Assembly: GCF_017948675.1 (NCBI RefSeq)
Contig: NZ_JAGFBU010000003.1
Coordinates: 211,627-275,626 of the forward strand
Length of the DNA stretch: 64,000 nt
From: Flavobacterium flabelliforme
GTDB lineage: Bacteria; Bacteroidota; Bacteroidia; Flavobacteriales; Flavobacteriaceae
Reading direction: 5' to 3'
This document shows positions 32,892-43,870 of this stretch, one piece after another. Each line of letters opens with the position of its first letter. The stretch's first letter is position 1. Below the pieces are notes generated by a model, which saw only the letters and a program-made list of their open reading frames with translations, was not told where the DNA came from and ran no database searches. Made by a program: the position numbers and the translations under genes.

Positions 32892-32936
32892 AGCCTTTGA
32901 TAGTATATGTGTATTTTGAGACTTGACAAAAAACAA

Positions 32937-32970
32937 AAAAGCCTTTAAATACTAGTATTTAAAGGCTTTT
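32937..32970. terminator. 34-base perfect palindrome beside tRNA-Ser
   Basis: A perfect palindrome with centre ACTAGT, AAAAGCC at one end and GGCTTTT at the other. It lies 30 bases downstream of the tRNA-Ser 3' end on the minus strand, so it should terminate tRNA transcription and can act in both directions. Confidence 0.7.
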
Positions 32971-33000
32971 GACTTTTAAAGTTTCTTTTGAAACTCTATG

Positions 33001-33088
33001 TGGCGGAGAAAGAGGGATTCGAACCCCCGGACCTGTTACAGTCAACAGTTTTCAAGACTGCCGCATTCGACCGCTCTGCCATTTCTCC
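33001..33088 (-). tRNA. tRNA-Ser (UGA)
   Basis: On the minus strand it reads from GGAGAAATGGCAGAGCGG to TTTCTCCGCCA: a 7-base acceptor stem, D-loop with AGCGG, the anticodon loop CTTGAAA with TGA, an extra arm (GTTGACTGTAAC) of class II type, and GGTTCGAATCC in the T-arm. Both acceptor strands pair (GGAGAAA with TTTCTCC), the discriminator is G, and CCA is encoded at 33001-33003. The gene is complete even though the element lies at its 3' end, so the element restored it. Confidence 0.97.
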
Positions 33089-33255
33089 AATATGTCGCTT
33101 TCGTTATCTGATTGCGAGTGCAAATATAAGCACCTTTTTCGGTTTACAAAAACAATTTTAATAAAAATTTCAACTGTTTTTTAAAGTATTTTTTAAACCT
33201 TTCATTTCCTTTGTTTTAGCTTTGAAAATAATTTCAGAAATGAAACTAAAAACTT

Positions 33256-34389
33256 TTAATAACTAACGTATTCTGTTATTTCAAGACCATAACCAATCAT
33301 TCCAACGCGTTTTTCTTGTTTCGTATTAGACACCAATCTTATCTTTGAAATATCAATATCATGAAGAATTTGGGCTCCAATTCCAAAATCTTTATTATCG
33401 ATTTTTAATTTTGGTGCTTTCATTTCACCCTTTGTCTGTAATTCTTTTAATTCAGTGATACGATTTAATAAATTTACAGATTGCATATCTTGATTAATAA
33501 AAATAACAGCTCCTTTGCCTTGCTCATTAATTATTTTGAACATATCGTCTAACTGCTGGTCGGCATTATTAGTTAGGGTTCCTAATAAATCATTATTTAC
33601 TTGAGACGAATTAATGCGTGTTAAAATAGGTTCTCCTAGATTCCAGGTTCCTTTTGTTAATGCAATATGAATTTGTTTATTGGTCGTTTGCTGATACGCT
33701 CTTAAACGGAAAGCTCCAAAACGCGTTTCTATATCAAAATCTTCTTTTTTGATAATTAAACTGTCATGTTGCATGCGATAGGCAACCAAAGCTTCAATTG
33801 AAACTAATTTTAAATCAAACTTTTTAGCGACTTCAACCAATTGAGGCAAACGTGCCATAGTTCCATCTTCATTCATAATTTCAACAATTACTCCTGCTGA
33901 TTTAAAACCCGCCAAGCGTGCAAAATCAATAGCAGCTTCTGTGTGCCCTGTACGTCTTAAAACACCACCTTGTTTTGCAATTAAAGGAAAAATATGTCCA
34001 GGTCTTGCCAAATCATGTGGTTTTGTATCGGTATTTACCAATGACAAAACAGTTTTTGCTCTGTCAGCTGCAGATATTCCAGTAGTTACACCGTTTCCTC
34101 TTAAATCTACTGAAACTGTAAAAGCAGTTTCCATTGGATCAGTATTATTAGTAACCATTACGTGAAGACCTAATTCTTTACAACGGCTTTCTGTCAAAGG
34201 AGCACAGATTAAACCACGTCCGTGTGTAGCCATGAAATTAATCATTTCAGGAGTTACCTTTTCGGCAGCAGCCAAAAAATCACCTTCATTTTCACGATCT
34301 TCATCATCAACAACAATTATTATTTTGCCTTGACGAATGTCTTCAATTGCTTCTTCAATTGTGTTGAGTTGTATTTTATTTAAGTCCAT
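33256..34389 (-). CDS. ribB: 3,4-dihydroxy-2-butanone-4-phosphate synthase with degenerate GTP cyclohydrolase II domain
   Basis: 377 residues, ATG at 34389. Residues 1-205 are a complete Rib[11 protein letters not shown] at 28-37, [27 protein letters not shown] and [17 protein letters not shown]. It makes the four-carbon unit of riboflavin from ribulose 5-phosphate. Residues 206-377 have the fold of RibA, ending in [20 protein letters not shown]. However, the zinc site of RibA (SECLTGD...RCDC) reads [17 protein letters not shown] with no Cys, and EGRGIGL reads DMQSVNL. It is therefore probably inactive as a cyclohydrolase, and a separate RibA is expected elsewhere. It is the last gene of the ftsK-lolA-lptF-ribB unit, 8 bases after lptF. 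Confidence 0.9.
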   Translation of the reverse strand: MDLNKIQLNTIEEAIEDIRQGKIIIVVDDEDRENEGDFLAAAEKVTPEMINFMATHGRGLICAPLTESRCKELGLHVMVTNNTDPMETAFTVSVDLRGNGVTTGISAADRAKTVLSLVNTDTKPHDLARPGHIFPLIAKQGGVLRRTGHTEAAIDFARLAGFKSAGVIVEIMNEDGTMARLPQLVEVAKKFDLKLVSIEALVAYRMQHDSLIIKKEDFDIETRFGAFRLRAYQQTTNKQIHIALTKGTWNLGEPILTRINSSQVNNDLLGTLTNNADQQLDDMFKIINEQGKGAVIFINQDMQSVNLLNRITELKELQTKGEMKAPKLKIDNKDFGIGAQILHDIDISKIRLVSNTKQEKRVGMIGYGLEITEYVSY

Positions 34390-34397
34390 TTCGGGTA

Positions 34398-35831
34398 TTA
34401 GTTTTGTGTTGGGAATAGTTTTTTTAGTAGTTTTTGGAATGGAGCTAATATAACATCCATATTGATTAAACCTATATCATTAGTAGCTCTATAAGTCAAT
34501 AAAATAGCTAATGGAGTCAGAATTAGAGAGGATAACCATGCGCCCATAAATGGAGTCATTCCGTTCTCTTGTGCTAATCTTTTTCCAAAAGTATTTATAA
34601 AGTGAAAAGTTATAAATATCAAAATAGCAAAAACAATAGGAAGTCCTAATCCACCTTTTCTAATAATTGCACCTAGTGGAGCTCCTATGAAAAACATTAA
34701 AAAGCAAGCAAAAACAATTACAAACTTATCGTAAAGTGCTAATAGGTGATTGTTAATGTTTTTATGTTTGTTTAAAAACTCTGCATTTGATGCTTCTATT
34801 GAATAAATGCTATTCGCTATATTGCTATTCGCCATTTTTAAAACCTCTATTTTTTCAGCATTTGTGTATAATGATAAAATATCATTAGGTAATGGCTTAT
34901 TCTTAGGTGTCGCAATAAATTTATTTTTCTTGGGAAATTCAATTTTACTATTGCTATTTTCAGCAAAAGAGAGAATATCAGTTTTTATGTTTTTATTTAA
35001 TGAATCTAATGTGTAATTAAGTTCACTAATATTTAACATAGTGTTGGTATTGGATACGGATTCCTTATCAACATCTACTTTATTTAATTCTGATAAATCA
35101 ATGTTTATAATTTGTTTTTTGAACGAACTTTTCGCAAAAGGCATTTTATCGCGATCTTCATATTTTTTGGGTACAATATCTTCATAATAATAACCGTCAT
35201 TAAGCACCAATTGTAGAATGCTAGACTGTTCACTACTTATCAATTTACCATTTTTAGCTTTAATTACGGTTTTACTGCCGTCACCTATTTGAGATTTTTT
35301 ATGAATGGTGATTCCCGTGAGAGTATTTCCCTCTGGTCCACTTTTTTTATTTACTTTGATATTATAAAAACCAACATCATTAAATTGTCCTTCTGCAATT
35401 GCTAATGCAGGCTTGAGTTGCGCTATGTTTTTCCTGAAATTAATAAATTTATACTCAGCAAAAGGAATCACATTATTAGCAAAAAAGAAAGCAACAATGC
35501 TTAATAAGATTATAAAAACAGTTAAACTTCGCATGGATCTTTGAAGCGAAATTCCAGATGATTTCATTGCAGCAAATTCATAATTTTCAGCTAAATTCCC
35601 GAAAGTCATGATCGAAGCAAGCAATATAGATAGGGGTAACACTAATGGTACAATCCTTGGCATCGAAAAAGCCAAAAATTTAAGAACCATCAAGAAATCT
35701 AAATCTTTACCCGCAAGTTCCGATATAAATAACCAAACAGTTTGAAGTATAAATATGAAAAATAGGATTACAAATACCGTAGCAAATGTAGTCAGAAAGG
35801 TTTTTAATAAGTATTTGTCAAGAATTTTCAC
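34398..35831 (-). CDS. LptF/LptG-family permease of the lipopolysaccharide export machine
   Basis: 477 residues with a GTG start at 35831; no in-frame ATG lies nearby before the conserved MKILDKYLLKTFL beginning. Membrane helices at about 13-35, 57-78, 95-116, and four in the last 130 residues surround a periplasmic jellyroll part (130-330). SGISLQRSMRSL after the second helix and FFIGAPLGAIIRKGGLGLPI in the second half are the LptF/G (YjgP/YjgQ) signature. It is part of the inner-membrane ABC complex that moves LPS to the outer membrane; LptB and the partner are not in the window. 8 bases downstream of lolA. Confidence 0.9.
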   Translation of the reverse strand: MKILDKYLLKTFLTTFATVFVILFFIFILQTVWLFISELAGKDLDFLMVLKFLAFSMPRIVPLVLPLSILLASIMTFGNLAENYEFAAMKSSGISLQRSMRSLTVFIILLSIVAFFFANNVIPFAEYKFINFRKNIAQLKPALAIAEGQFNDVGFYNIKVNKKSGPEGNTLTGITIHKKSQIGDGSKTVIKAKNGKLISSEQSSILQLVLNDGYYYEDIVPKKYEDRDKMPFAKSSFKKQIINIDLSELNKVDVDKESVSNTNTMLNISELNYTLDSLNKNIKTDILSFAENSNSKIEFPKKNKFIATPKNKPLPNDILSLYTNAEKIEVLKMANSNIANSIYSIEASNAEFLNKHKNINNHLLALYDKFVIVFACFLMFFIGAPLGAIIRKGGLGLPIVFAILIFITFHFINTFGKRLAQENGMTPFMGAWLSSLILTPLAILLTYRATNDIGLINMDVILAPFQKLLKKLFPTQN

Positions 35832-35839
35832 TTAATGCA

Positions 35840-36517
35840 TCAATCTAATTTGTTAATGTAGTAATTTGGATATTTACTTCCCGCAAAGGTAAATTGATTT
35901 TTTGACAAAGGTTGATTGGTTTTGAAAGAATTAACCGTTAATGTTGTTTTTGTACCTTTTTTACCCACTTCAATTAAATTGTAAATGTGTTTGGTCTGCA
36001 CATCAATACCTAATAACACCTCTTTTCTCTGGTCTTTTGGGTTAGTAGAAACTAATTTAATGTATTGAATTTTTCTTCCTTTTACATTTTGCAATATGTC
36101 CATATTGTATTTGTATCCCGTATTGAAAAAAGTCAACATTTTTGATGGTGTTATTGCATTGTCATCTTTTTCATTTACTGTCGAAACAGTCACTTCTTCA
36201 TCTTCTGGTACGATAGTATAGGTTTTTTTACCATCAAATATTTTTGTAACGCCCATGAAATTTAAGACATATTGATTGCCTTTCATAATTACATTTCCTT
36301 TACTATCTTGGTTTATATTTTCTTTAGAATTATTTAAAGAATATTTAAAGTCAATGGTGATATTATCATAGCTTTTTACCTTAGCTGCAACTTGGTCTAG
36401 TAGTTCTTTAGCTTTCTTATCTTGTGCTTGCCCTGAAAATCCAATAAGGAATAAGGCGGTTATAAGAAGAATTTTTGAGCCTAAATTTTTTATAAAATCT
36501 TGATTTGTTACTTTCAT
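35840..36517 (-). CDS. lolA: Outer-membrane lipoprotein carrier LolA
   Basis: I take the ATG at 36517, 4 bases after the ftsK stop (226 residues to the end); upstream ATGs at 36538 and 36556 would overlap ftsK. From this start it reads MKVTNQDFIKNLGSKILLIT, a signal peptide (ALFLIGFSGQAQ, cleavage near QAQ-D), then AKELLDQVAAKVKSYDNITI, the LolA fold start, and DGKKTYTIVPEDEEVTVSTV. The family shuttles lipoproteins across the periplasm. In Flavobacteria lolA follows ftsK, as here. Intact. Confidence 0.88.
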   Translation of the reverse strand: MKVTNQDFIKNLGSKILLITALFLIGFSGQAQDKKAKELLDQVAAKVKSYDNITIDFKYSLNNSKENINQDSKGNVIMKGNQYVLNFMGVTKIFDGKKTYTIVPEDEEVTVSTVNEKDDNAITPSKMLTFFNTGYKYNMDILQNVKGRKIQYIKLVSTNPKDQRKEVLLGIDVQTKHIYNLIEVGKKGTKTTLTVNSFKTNQPLSKNQFTFAGSKYPNYYINKLD

Positions 36518-36521
36518 TGTA

Positions 36522-38966
36522 TTATTTATTTTGTTCATTATTGAAAAATTGATCAAGAGAACTCATATCTAGAATATTTACGCTTCGTGCTTTACTTCCT
36601 TCAAATGGGCCAACAATTCCTGCAGCTTCAAGTTGGTCAATTAATCTACCCGCTCTATTGTAGCCTAATTTTAGTTTTCTTTGTAATAAAGAGGCTGATC
36701 CTTGTTGGGCATTAACAATAATTTCTGCTGCTTCTCTAAATAAAGTATCTCTGTCGGATATATCCATATCAAGATTGATGCCACTATCTTCTCCAATAAA
36801 CTCTGGAAGTAAATAAGCAGTTGCATATGCTTTTTGTGAACCAATGAATTCTGTTATCTTTTCAACCTCAGGTGTGTCGATAAAAGCACATTGCACACGA
36901 ACTACATCATTTCCATTGGTGTAAAGCATATCTCCACGACCAATTAATTGATCTGCTCCTTGTGTGTCAAGAATGGTTCTTGAATCAATTTTTGACGTAA
37001 CTCTAAAAGCAATTCTAGCAGGGAAGTTGGCTTTTATTAAACCTGTAATCACGTTTACCGATGGTCTTTGTGTTGCAATAATTAAGTGAATTCCAATAGC
37101 ACGCGCTAGTTGTGCTAAACGAGCAATAGGAACTTCAACTTCTTTACCCGCAGTCATAATCAAATCGGCAAATTCATCTACGACTAACACGATATAAGGA
37201 AGAAAGCGATGTCCATTTTCAGGATTCAGTTTTCTTGCTTTAAATTTATCATTGTATTCTTTGATGTTACGTACCATTGCATCTTTTAACAAAGTGTAGC
37301 GATTGTCCATTTCTACACAAAGTGAGTTCAATGTATTAACCACTTTTGCATTATCAGTGATAATGGCGTCATCCATGTCTGGAAGTTTCGCTAAATAATG
37401 TCTTTCTATTTTATTAAAAAGAGTCAATTCTACTTTTTTAGGATCGACTAAAACAAATTTAACTTCTGCTGGATGTTTTTTGTATAAAAGTGAAGTAAGA
37501 ACCGCATTTAATCCAACTGATTTTCCTTGACCAGTTGCACCAGCCATTAATAAGTGAGGCATTTTAGCTAAATCAACTACAAATGTTTCATTAGAAATTG
37601 TTTTTCCAAGGGCGATTGGTAATTCCATTTCAGCTTCCTGAAATTTAGCTGAGCCAATTACACTTTTCATAGAAACCATCGTTGGATTTTTATTAGGAAC
37701 CTCGATTCCTATCGTTCCTTTTCCAGGAATAGGAGCGATGATACGAATTCCTAATGCCGAAAGTGATAAAGCAATATCGTCCTCTAAACTTTTAATTTTA
37801 GAAATACGTATTCCGGCTTCTGGTACGATTTCATATAAAGTAACTGAGGGTCCTACGGTTGCTTTTATTTGAGCTATTTCAATTTTATAATTTCGAAGTG
37901 TATCTACAATTCGGTTTTTATTTTCTTCTAATTCTTCTTGGTTTATTGTAATTCCTCCAGTTGAATACTCTTTTAATAAATCAATGGTTGGAAATTTATA
38001 ATTTGATAAATCTAATGTAGGGTCAAATAAACCAAAATCAGCCACTAATCTTGATGCGAGATTCTCTTCAATTATATCTTCTTCTGGAGCGGTTTCAATT
38101 ACAAATGATTCACCTGCACCAACCATAACTTCAGGTAATGGTGGTGGCATAATTTCCATTGAAAGAGGTTTTGCAATAGGATCTTTATTTATATCAGACG
38201 AGTTGTTAATAGTAGGCTTTAACGCTTCTTTATTGATTTCAAATTGAGTGCCATTAGTTTTTAGGTGAATAGTGTCTTCTTCATCAACAACAGCAAACTC
38301 TTCTAAATTGTAATCTGTATTTTTATTATTTGAAATTTCAGTATTAACAGTAGGGTTTGTTTCTTTTTTAGTATCACTAAAAAAGGATTGTATGCTTTCT
38401 GGTGATAACTTTATTTTGAAAATAATGTAAATTATTAATCCGAAGATTAAAGTTAATAAAGTTCCTGTTTTACCGAGGTAATCTTGCAAAAATAAATTTA
38501 ATTCATATCCTATTGTTCCGCCTAATTCTGGTGCTGATGTTGCAAAAAAACCAAACAATATGGACAAAATTATAATTACGAATAAATCCCAAAACCAAGT
38601 GTTTTTTAATTTTCGTACACTAATGCCCAGCACCATATAAATTCCGGTAAGAAAAAATAAACGTACAAATACAAATGCAGCAAGGCCAAAGCCTTTGTAT
38701 ATTAATAAATTGGCTAAAAAAGCGCCAAATTTACCCAACCAGTTTTCTACGATCTCAGATCGGTCGGTTAATTCGCCAACGGCACTTTGATCTTGCTGTC
38801 CGTAAATAAAAAAGGAAACAAACGCAAACAATAGAGCTATAGAAAATAAAACTAATAAAGAACCAATAACAATTTTGTGCTGCTTGGTAAGTTTTATTGG
38901 AGTTTTTGTCTCCGCAATAGTTTCATTTTTCTTGTTTGAAGAAGCTGTTTTTATTGTTTTTGCCAT
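36522..38966 (-). CDS. ftsK: DNA translocase FtsK
   Basis: 814 residues, ATG at 38966. Four membrane helices in the first 200 residues (about 30-52, 82-110, 125-145, 165-185) are followed by a short linker, then the motor domain with Walker A LMAGATGQGKSVGLNAVL near 475 and Walker B IVLVVDEFADLI near 590. RQMA-like FPARIAFRVTSKIDSRTILD follows. The gamma domain (about 745-800) reads SASLLQRKLKLGYNRAGRLI and binds KOPS-type sites. It moves chromosome ends at the division septum and activates XerCD. It leads the ftsK-lolA-lptF-ribB unit. Confidence 0.94.
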   Translation of the reverse strand: MAKTIKTASSNKKNETIAETKTPIKLTKQHKIVIGSLLVLFSIALLFAFVSFFIYGQQDQSAVGELTDRSEIVENWLGKFGAFLANLLIYKGFGLAAFVFVRLFFLTGIYMVLGISVRKLKNTWFWDLFVIIILSILFGFFATSAPELGGTIGYELNLFLQDYLGKTGTLLTLIFGLIIYIIFKIKLSPESIQSFFSDTKKETNPTVNTEISNNKNTDYNLEEFAVVDEEDTIHLKTNGTQFEINKEALKPTINNSSDINKDPIAKPLSMEIMPPPLPEVMVGAGESFVIETAPEEDIIEENLASRLVADFGLFDPTLDLSNYKFPTIDLLKEYSTGGITINQEELEENKNRIVDTLRNYKIEIAQIKATVGPSVTLYEIVPEAGIRISKIKSLEDDIALSLSALGIRIIAPIPGKGTIGIEVPNKNPTMVSMKSVIGSAKFQEAEMELPIALGKTISNETFVVDLAKMPHLLMAGATGQGKSVGLNAVLTSLLYKKHPAEVKFVLVDPKKVELTLFNKIERHYLAKLPDMDDAIITDNAKVVNTLNSLCVEMDNRYTLLKDAMVRNIKEYNDKFKARKLNPENGHRFLPYIVLVVDEFADLIMTAGKEVEVPIARLAQLARAIGIHLIIATQRPSVNVITGLIKANFPARIAFRVTSKIDSRTILDTQGADQLIGRGDMLYTNGNDVVRVQCAFIDTPEVEKITEFIGSQKAYATAYLLPEFIGEDSGINLDMDISDRDTLFREAAEIIVNAQQGSASLLQRKLKLGYNRAGRLIDQLEAAGIVGPFEGSKARSVNILDMSSLDQFFNNEQNK

Positions 38967-38984
38967 TCTTTTTTGTACTAAAGC

Positions 38985-39359
38985 CTATAAAAATAGAGGC
39001 ACATATATTGTTAAACCAATTGCGATTGCTGTCATTGCAGCAAAGAACACGGCTCCTGCAGCGATATCCTTAATAAATCCAATTTTTTCGTGATAATTAG
39101 GATGTATAAAATCTGCTATTTTCTCAATAGCAGTGTTCAAACCTTCTACACTTAAAACTAAACCAATAGCAAAAATTTGAAAGAGCCATTCTGTTTTTGA
39201 AATACCAAAATAAAACCCAGCAATGGTCATCAAAATTCCTAAGGAAAATTGAACCATTACACTGTGTTCCGTTGTGATTAGTTTTATAGCCCCTTTATAA
39301 GCATAGGTCATGCTCTTCATTCTACCTGTGATGAAGGTATTGTCTTTTTGAAATTCCAT
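38985..39359 (-). CDS. dgkA: Diacylglycerol kinase (prokaryotic type)
   Basis: 124 residues, ATG at 39359. It has three membrane helices and the DgkA motif VLSVEGLNTAIEKIADFIHP (near 68-87), with Glu and Asn residues that bind Mg-ATP. It recycles diacylglycerol or undecaprenol to the phosphate form at the inner membrane; in Bacteroidota the exact substrate is not settled. 10 bases after tpx on the same strand and 18 bases before ftsK. Intact. Confidence 0.9.
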   Translation of the reverse strand: MEFQKDNTFITGRMKSMTYAYKGAIKLITTEHSVMVQFSLGILMTIAGFYFGISKTEWLFQIFAIGLVLSVEGLNTAIEKIADFIHPNYHEKIGFIKDIAAGAVFFAAMTAIAIGLTIYVPLFL

Positions 39360-39369
39360 TAATGAAGTT

Positions 39370-39867
39370 TTATAATACTGCTAATGCAGCTTCGTAATTA
39401 GGTTCGTCAGCAATTTCGGCTACTTGCTCGGTGTGTATTATTGTTCCTTTTTCATCTAAAACAATAATTACTCTTGAGTGCAAACCAGCTAAAGGTCCGT
39501 CAGTTATTTCTAAACCGTTCTTTTTTCCAAAATCACCATTTTTAAAATCCGATAAGTTAACTACATTTTCAAGTCCTTCTGCGCCACAAAAACGTTTTTG
39601 AGCAAATGGTAAATCTCTTGAAATGCATAAAACAGTAGTGTTATCTAATTGGCTAGCACTTTCGTTAAATTTTCTAACGGATGCTGCACAGGTACCTGTA
39701 TCAATACTTGGAAAAATATTCAAGACTACTTTCTTTCCTGAAAAATCTCCTAATGAAACATCAGAAAGATCAGTGTTAATTAATTTAAAATCACTCAATT
39801 TAGTGCCAACTGCAGGTAATTGTCCTGAAGTGTGAATAGGATTTCCTCCTAATGTTATTGATGCCAT
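39370..39867 (-). CDS. tpx: Thiol peroxidase Tpx
   Basis: I start at the ATG at 39867, giving 165 residues beginning [20 protein letters not shown], the standard Tpx start; a longer frame from 40002 would add a 45-residue, Lys/Asn-rich, unlikely leader. The peroxidatic Cys lies in [15 protein letters not shown] (near 60) and the resolving Cys in [11 protein letters not shown] (near 94), as in atypical 2-Cys Tpx. It reduces peroxides using thioredoxin. A trxA-like gene and a peroxiredoxin lie upstream, making a redox group. Confidence 0.93.
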   Translation of the reverse strand: MASITLGGNPIHTSGQLPAVGTKLSDFKLINTDLSDVSLGDFSGKKVVLNIFPSIDTGTCAASVRKFNESASQLDNTTVLCISRDLPFAQKRFCGAEGLENVVNLSDFKNGDFGKKNGLEITDGPLAGLHSRVIIVLDEKGTIIHTEQVAEIADEPNYEAALAVL

Positions 39868-40000
39868 GATGTCAATTTTTTTGTGAGGTTCAAAAGTATG
39901 AAAATTATTTAAGATTTTGTTCTCAATTCTAGGTTTAAAGTTTCCCTTTTTGGGTTGAAATAGTAAGTAGTATAAATTCTTACTGTTTAATTTCTTAAAC

Positions 40001-40031
40001 AAAAAAAAACGTACTTGATTAGGAGTACGTT
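40001..40031 (-). terminator. Rho-independent terminator of the peroxiredoxin-thioredoxin unit
   Basis: AACGTACT (40008-40015) and AGTACGTT (40024-40031) form a stem with an 8-base loop. On the minus strand a run of nine T follows (40001-40009). It lies 26 bases after the stop of the small acidic protein gene and separates it from tpx. Confidence 0.85.
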
Positions 40032-40056
40032 CTTCAATAGGGTAGTATGAATTATT

Positions 40057-40314
40057 TTATTTGTCTATAGCGCCTAAAACTCTTTTCATAAAAGTATTCA
40101 AAGCTTCTTTTTTATCGACTCCAGATTTTATTAATTTATTCACTTCTAAAGAACCATACATGTTTGAAATCAACTCTCCAATTACATCCAATTCCTCATC
40201 TTTAAGTGATGAAATCTCAGTCATTGCTTCTAGTACTTCAATAGTTTCTACGATATAATCTTCATCATTTTCTTCTATAAATTGAGTTAAATGCTTAATT
40301 ACAGGTAATTTCAT
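40057..40314 (-). CDS. Small acidic protein (possibly DUF6952), unknown function
   Basis: 85 residues, ATG at 40314. It is all-helical and acidic, reading MKLPVIKHLTQFIEENDEDY at the start and SGVDKKEALNTFMKRVLGA at the end. I recall similar small proteins next to thioredoxin and peroxiredoxin genes in Flavobacteriaceae (DUF6952), but I am not certain of the name. It is last in the order peroxiredoxin, thioredoxin, this gene, with a 56-base gap, and is followed by a terminator, so it probably belongs to the peroxide response. Confidence 0.7.
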   Translation of the reverse strand: MKLPVIKHLTQFIEENDEDYIVETIEVLEAMTEISSLKDEELDVIGELISNMYGSLEVNKLIKSGVDKKEALNTFMKRVLGAIDK

Positions 40315-40370
40315 AGGTTTAGTTATTTTGTGTTTTTAAATTTTAATTTGGAATAAAACGGCTAAATAAA

Positions 40371-40679
40371 TTAAACAATCTCTTGCACTAAATCAATAAG
40401 TACTTCTTGTTTATTAGTCTGAGTTTCATTTACTAGTTTACCATTTACAAAAGTGGCAAAAGTTGGCAGATTACTCACGTTAGCTAGTTTTCTAGATTCT
40501 GGAAAATTTTCGGCATCTACTAGAGCAAAAGTAATAGCTTCATTTTCAGCGGCTAATTTTTTAAATTTAGGTTTCATAATTCTACAGTTTCCGCACCAAG
40601 AGGCAGAAAATTGAACTACAACTTTCTCATTTTTTGAGATTAAATCCTGTAACGTATCTTCGGTTAATTCGATTAACAT
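40371..40679 (-). CDS. Thioredoxin-family protein (CGNC active site)
   Basis: 102 residues, ATG at 40679. VVQFSASWCGNCRIMKPKFK carries the active-site pair as Cys-Gly-Asn-Cys instead of the usual CGPC. Cis-Pro follows in NVSNLPTFATFVNGKL. No signal peptide, so cytoplasmic. The variant motif changes redox potential relative to classical TrxA. Gene order (72 bases after the peroxiredoxin) suggests it is the reductant for that enzyme; this is inference. Confidence 0.9.
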   Translation of the reverse strand: MLIELTEDTLQDLISKNEKVVVQFSASWCGNCRIMKPKFKKLAAENEAITFALVDAENFPESRKLANVSNLPTFATFVNGKLVNETQTNKQEVLIDLVQEIV

Positions 40680-40751
40680 ATTTTTGAATTTAAAAAATAA
40701 TTTGCCATAGCATTCTTTAAAACTGCTATGACAAATTACATTGTTATTAAT

Positions 40752-41390
40752 TTAGTTTAAGCTTAAATATTCAGCTGTACTTTTTCTGTCTGCACTCATT
40801 GCTTCTTTACCAGCTTCCCAGTTTGCAGGACAAACTTCTCCTTTTTCTTGGATGTGTGTGTAAGCGTCAACCATACGTAAGTATTCGTTTACGTTACGAC
40901 CTAATGGCATATCATTAACACTTTCGTGGAAAATTTTTCCAGTTTCATCAATCAAATAAGTAGCTCTAAAAGTAACATTAGATCCTTCAACAATTACAGA
41001 ATCTGTTTCTTCAGAATACTCTGTAGAATCAATATCAAGAATTCCTAAAATGTTTGATAAATTTCTATTAGTGTCAGCTAGAATTGGGTAAGTAACTCCT
41101 TCAATTCCACCATTGTTTTTTGGAGTATTTAACCAAGCAAAGTGTACTTCATTCGTATCGCAAGAAGCTCCAATTACGATTGTATTTCTTTTTTCAAATT
41201 CAGGTAAAGCAGCTTGAAAAGCATGTAATTCTGTTGGGCAAACAAAAGTAAAATCTTTTGGATACCAAAACAAAAGTACTTTTTTGTTGTTTTTTGTAGC
41301 TTCTTCAAAAATATTAATTTTTAAATTATCACCCATTTCTGAAATGGCATCTACTGCAATACTTGGGAATTTTTTTCCTACTAAAGACAT
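40752..41390 (-). CDS. Typical 2-Cys peroxiredoxin (AhpC/Prx1 type)
   Basis: 212 residues, ATG at 41390. The peroxidatic Cys is in KDFTFVCPTELHAFQ (near 51) and the resolving Cys in KGEVCPANWEAGK (near 192), both in VCP contexts as in Prx1/AhpC. DTNEVHFAWLNTPKNNGG is also conserved. It reduces hydrogen peroxide and organic peroxides. First of a three-gene unit with thioredoxin and a small acidic protein. A TACTTTTG promoter box (41428-41435) and a 16-base element shared with katG (41471-41490) lie upstream. Confidence 0.93.
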   Translation of the reverse strand: MSLVGKKFPSIAVDAISEMGDNLKINIFEEATKNNKKVLLFWYPKDFTFVCPTELHAFQAALPEFEKRNTIVIGASCDTNEVHFAWLNTPKNNGGIEGVTYPILADTNRNLSNILGILDIDSTEYSEETDSVIVEGSNVTFRATYLIDETGKIFHESVNDMPLGRNVNEYLRMVDAYTHIQEKGEVCPANWEAGKEAMSADRKSTAEYLSLN

Positions 41391-41427
41391 ATAATTTTAA
41401 TTTAGATTGTTATTATTTTTTGTAGTG

Positions 41428-41435
41428 CAAAAGTA
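41428..41435 (-). promoter_or_regulatory. TAnnTTTG -7 box of the peroxiredoxin unit
   Basis: On the minus strand TACTTTTG fits the Bacteroidetes -7 consensus TAnnTTTG, 38 bases upstream of the peroxiredoxin start. Confidence 0.6.
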
Positions 41436-41470
41436 CAAAAAAAGGACAAGCTATTTCTATTAATTTATGG

Positions 41471-41490
41471 TATTTTCTTATCAAATCATA
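41471..41490 (-). promoter_or_regulatory. Peroxide-response element candidate upstream of the peroxiredoxin
   Basis: On the minus strand TATGATTTGATAAGAA begins this element; 14 of those 16 bases equal TATGATTTAATAAAAA upstream of katG (43877-43892). It lies 36 bases upstream of the -7 box; the katG copy lies at a near-equal distance. OxyR or a PerR-type regulator are the candidates. Confidence 0.45.
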
Positions 41491-41564
41491 AGTAAAACCT
41501 ATGCGTTATAAAGACACTTTTAATGATTTTTTTTATATTTTGTATTGTGTAAATTTATCGGTAT

Positions 41565-41599
41565 GTAAAAAAAAATCCACCATATAAATGGTGGATTTT
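41565..41599 (-). terminator. Rho-independent terminator of katG
   Basis: AAAATCCACCAT (41572-41583) and ATGGTGGATTTT (41588-41599) form a perfect 12-base stem with a 4-base loop. On the minus strand a run of T follows. It lies 20 bases after the katG stop. Confidence 0.9.
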
Positions 41600-41618
41600 A
41601 AGCAAAACAAATTAAATT

Positions 41619-43805
<2,187 letters not shown>

Positions 43806-43829
43806 TTATTTATTCGTTATTTTCTAATA

Positions 43830-43837
43830 CAAATTTA
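43830..43837 (-). promoter_or_regulatory. TAnnTTTG -7 box of katG
   Basis: On the minus strand TAAATTTG fits the Bacteroidetes -7 consensus, 31 bases upstream of the katG start. Confidence 0.6.
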
Positions 43838-43870
43838 CTCTAAAGATAGATAATTTTAATTGATTATGAT

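Larger units (their letters stand above)
1..33003. mobile_element. Integrative and conjugative element (Bacteroidetes CTn type), left end not seen
   Basis: The block holds an integrase beside a tRNA-Ser 3' end, an excisionase-like protein, an ssb, a DUF932 protein, relaxase MobB with MobA and coupling protein MobC, and TraE-N, which are the parts of a Bacteroidetes conjugative transposon. The right limit is placed at the tRNA-Ser 3' end because the integrase lies 251 bases from it. No second copy of the tRNA 3' end was seen by eye towards position 1, so the left limit is nominal and the first genes could be either cargo or chromosome. Cargo includes a type IIG restriction-modification enzyme, a DUF4365-like protein and a three-gene cassette. 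Confidence 0.75.

Noticed and set aside
39868..40002. N-terminal extension of Tpx
   Set aside because: The 45-residue leader is Lys/Asn-rich, not a signal peptide, and absent from the family; the ATG at 39867 gives the usual start.
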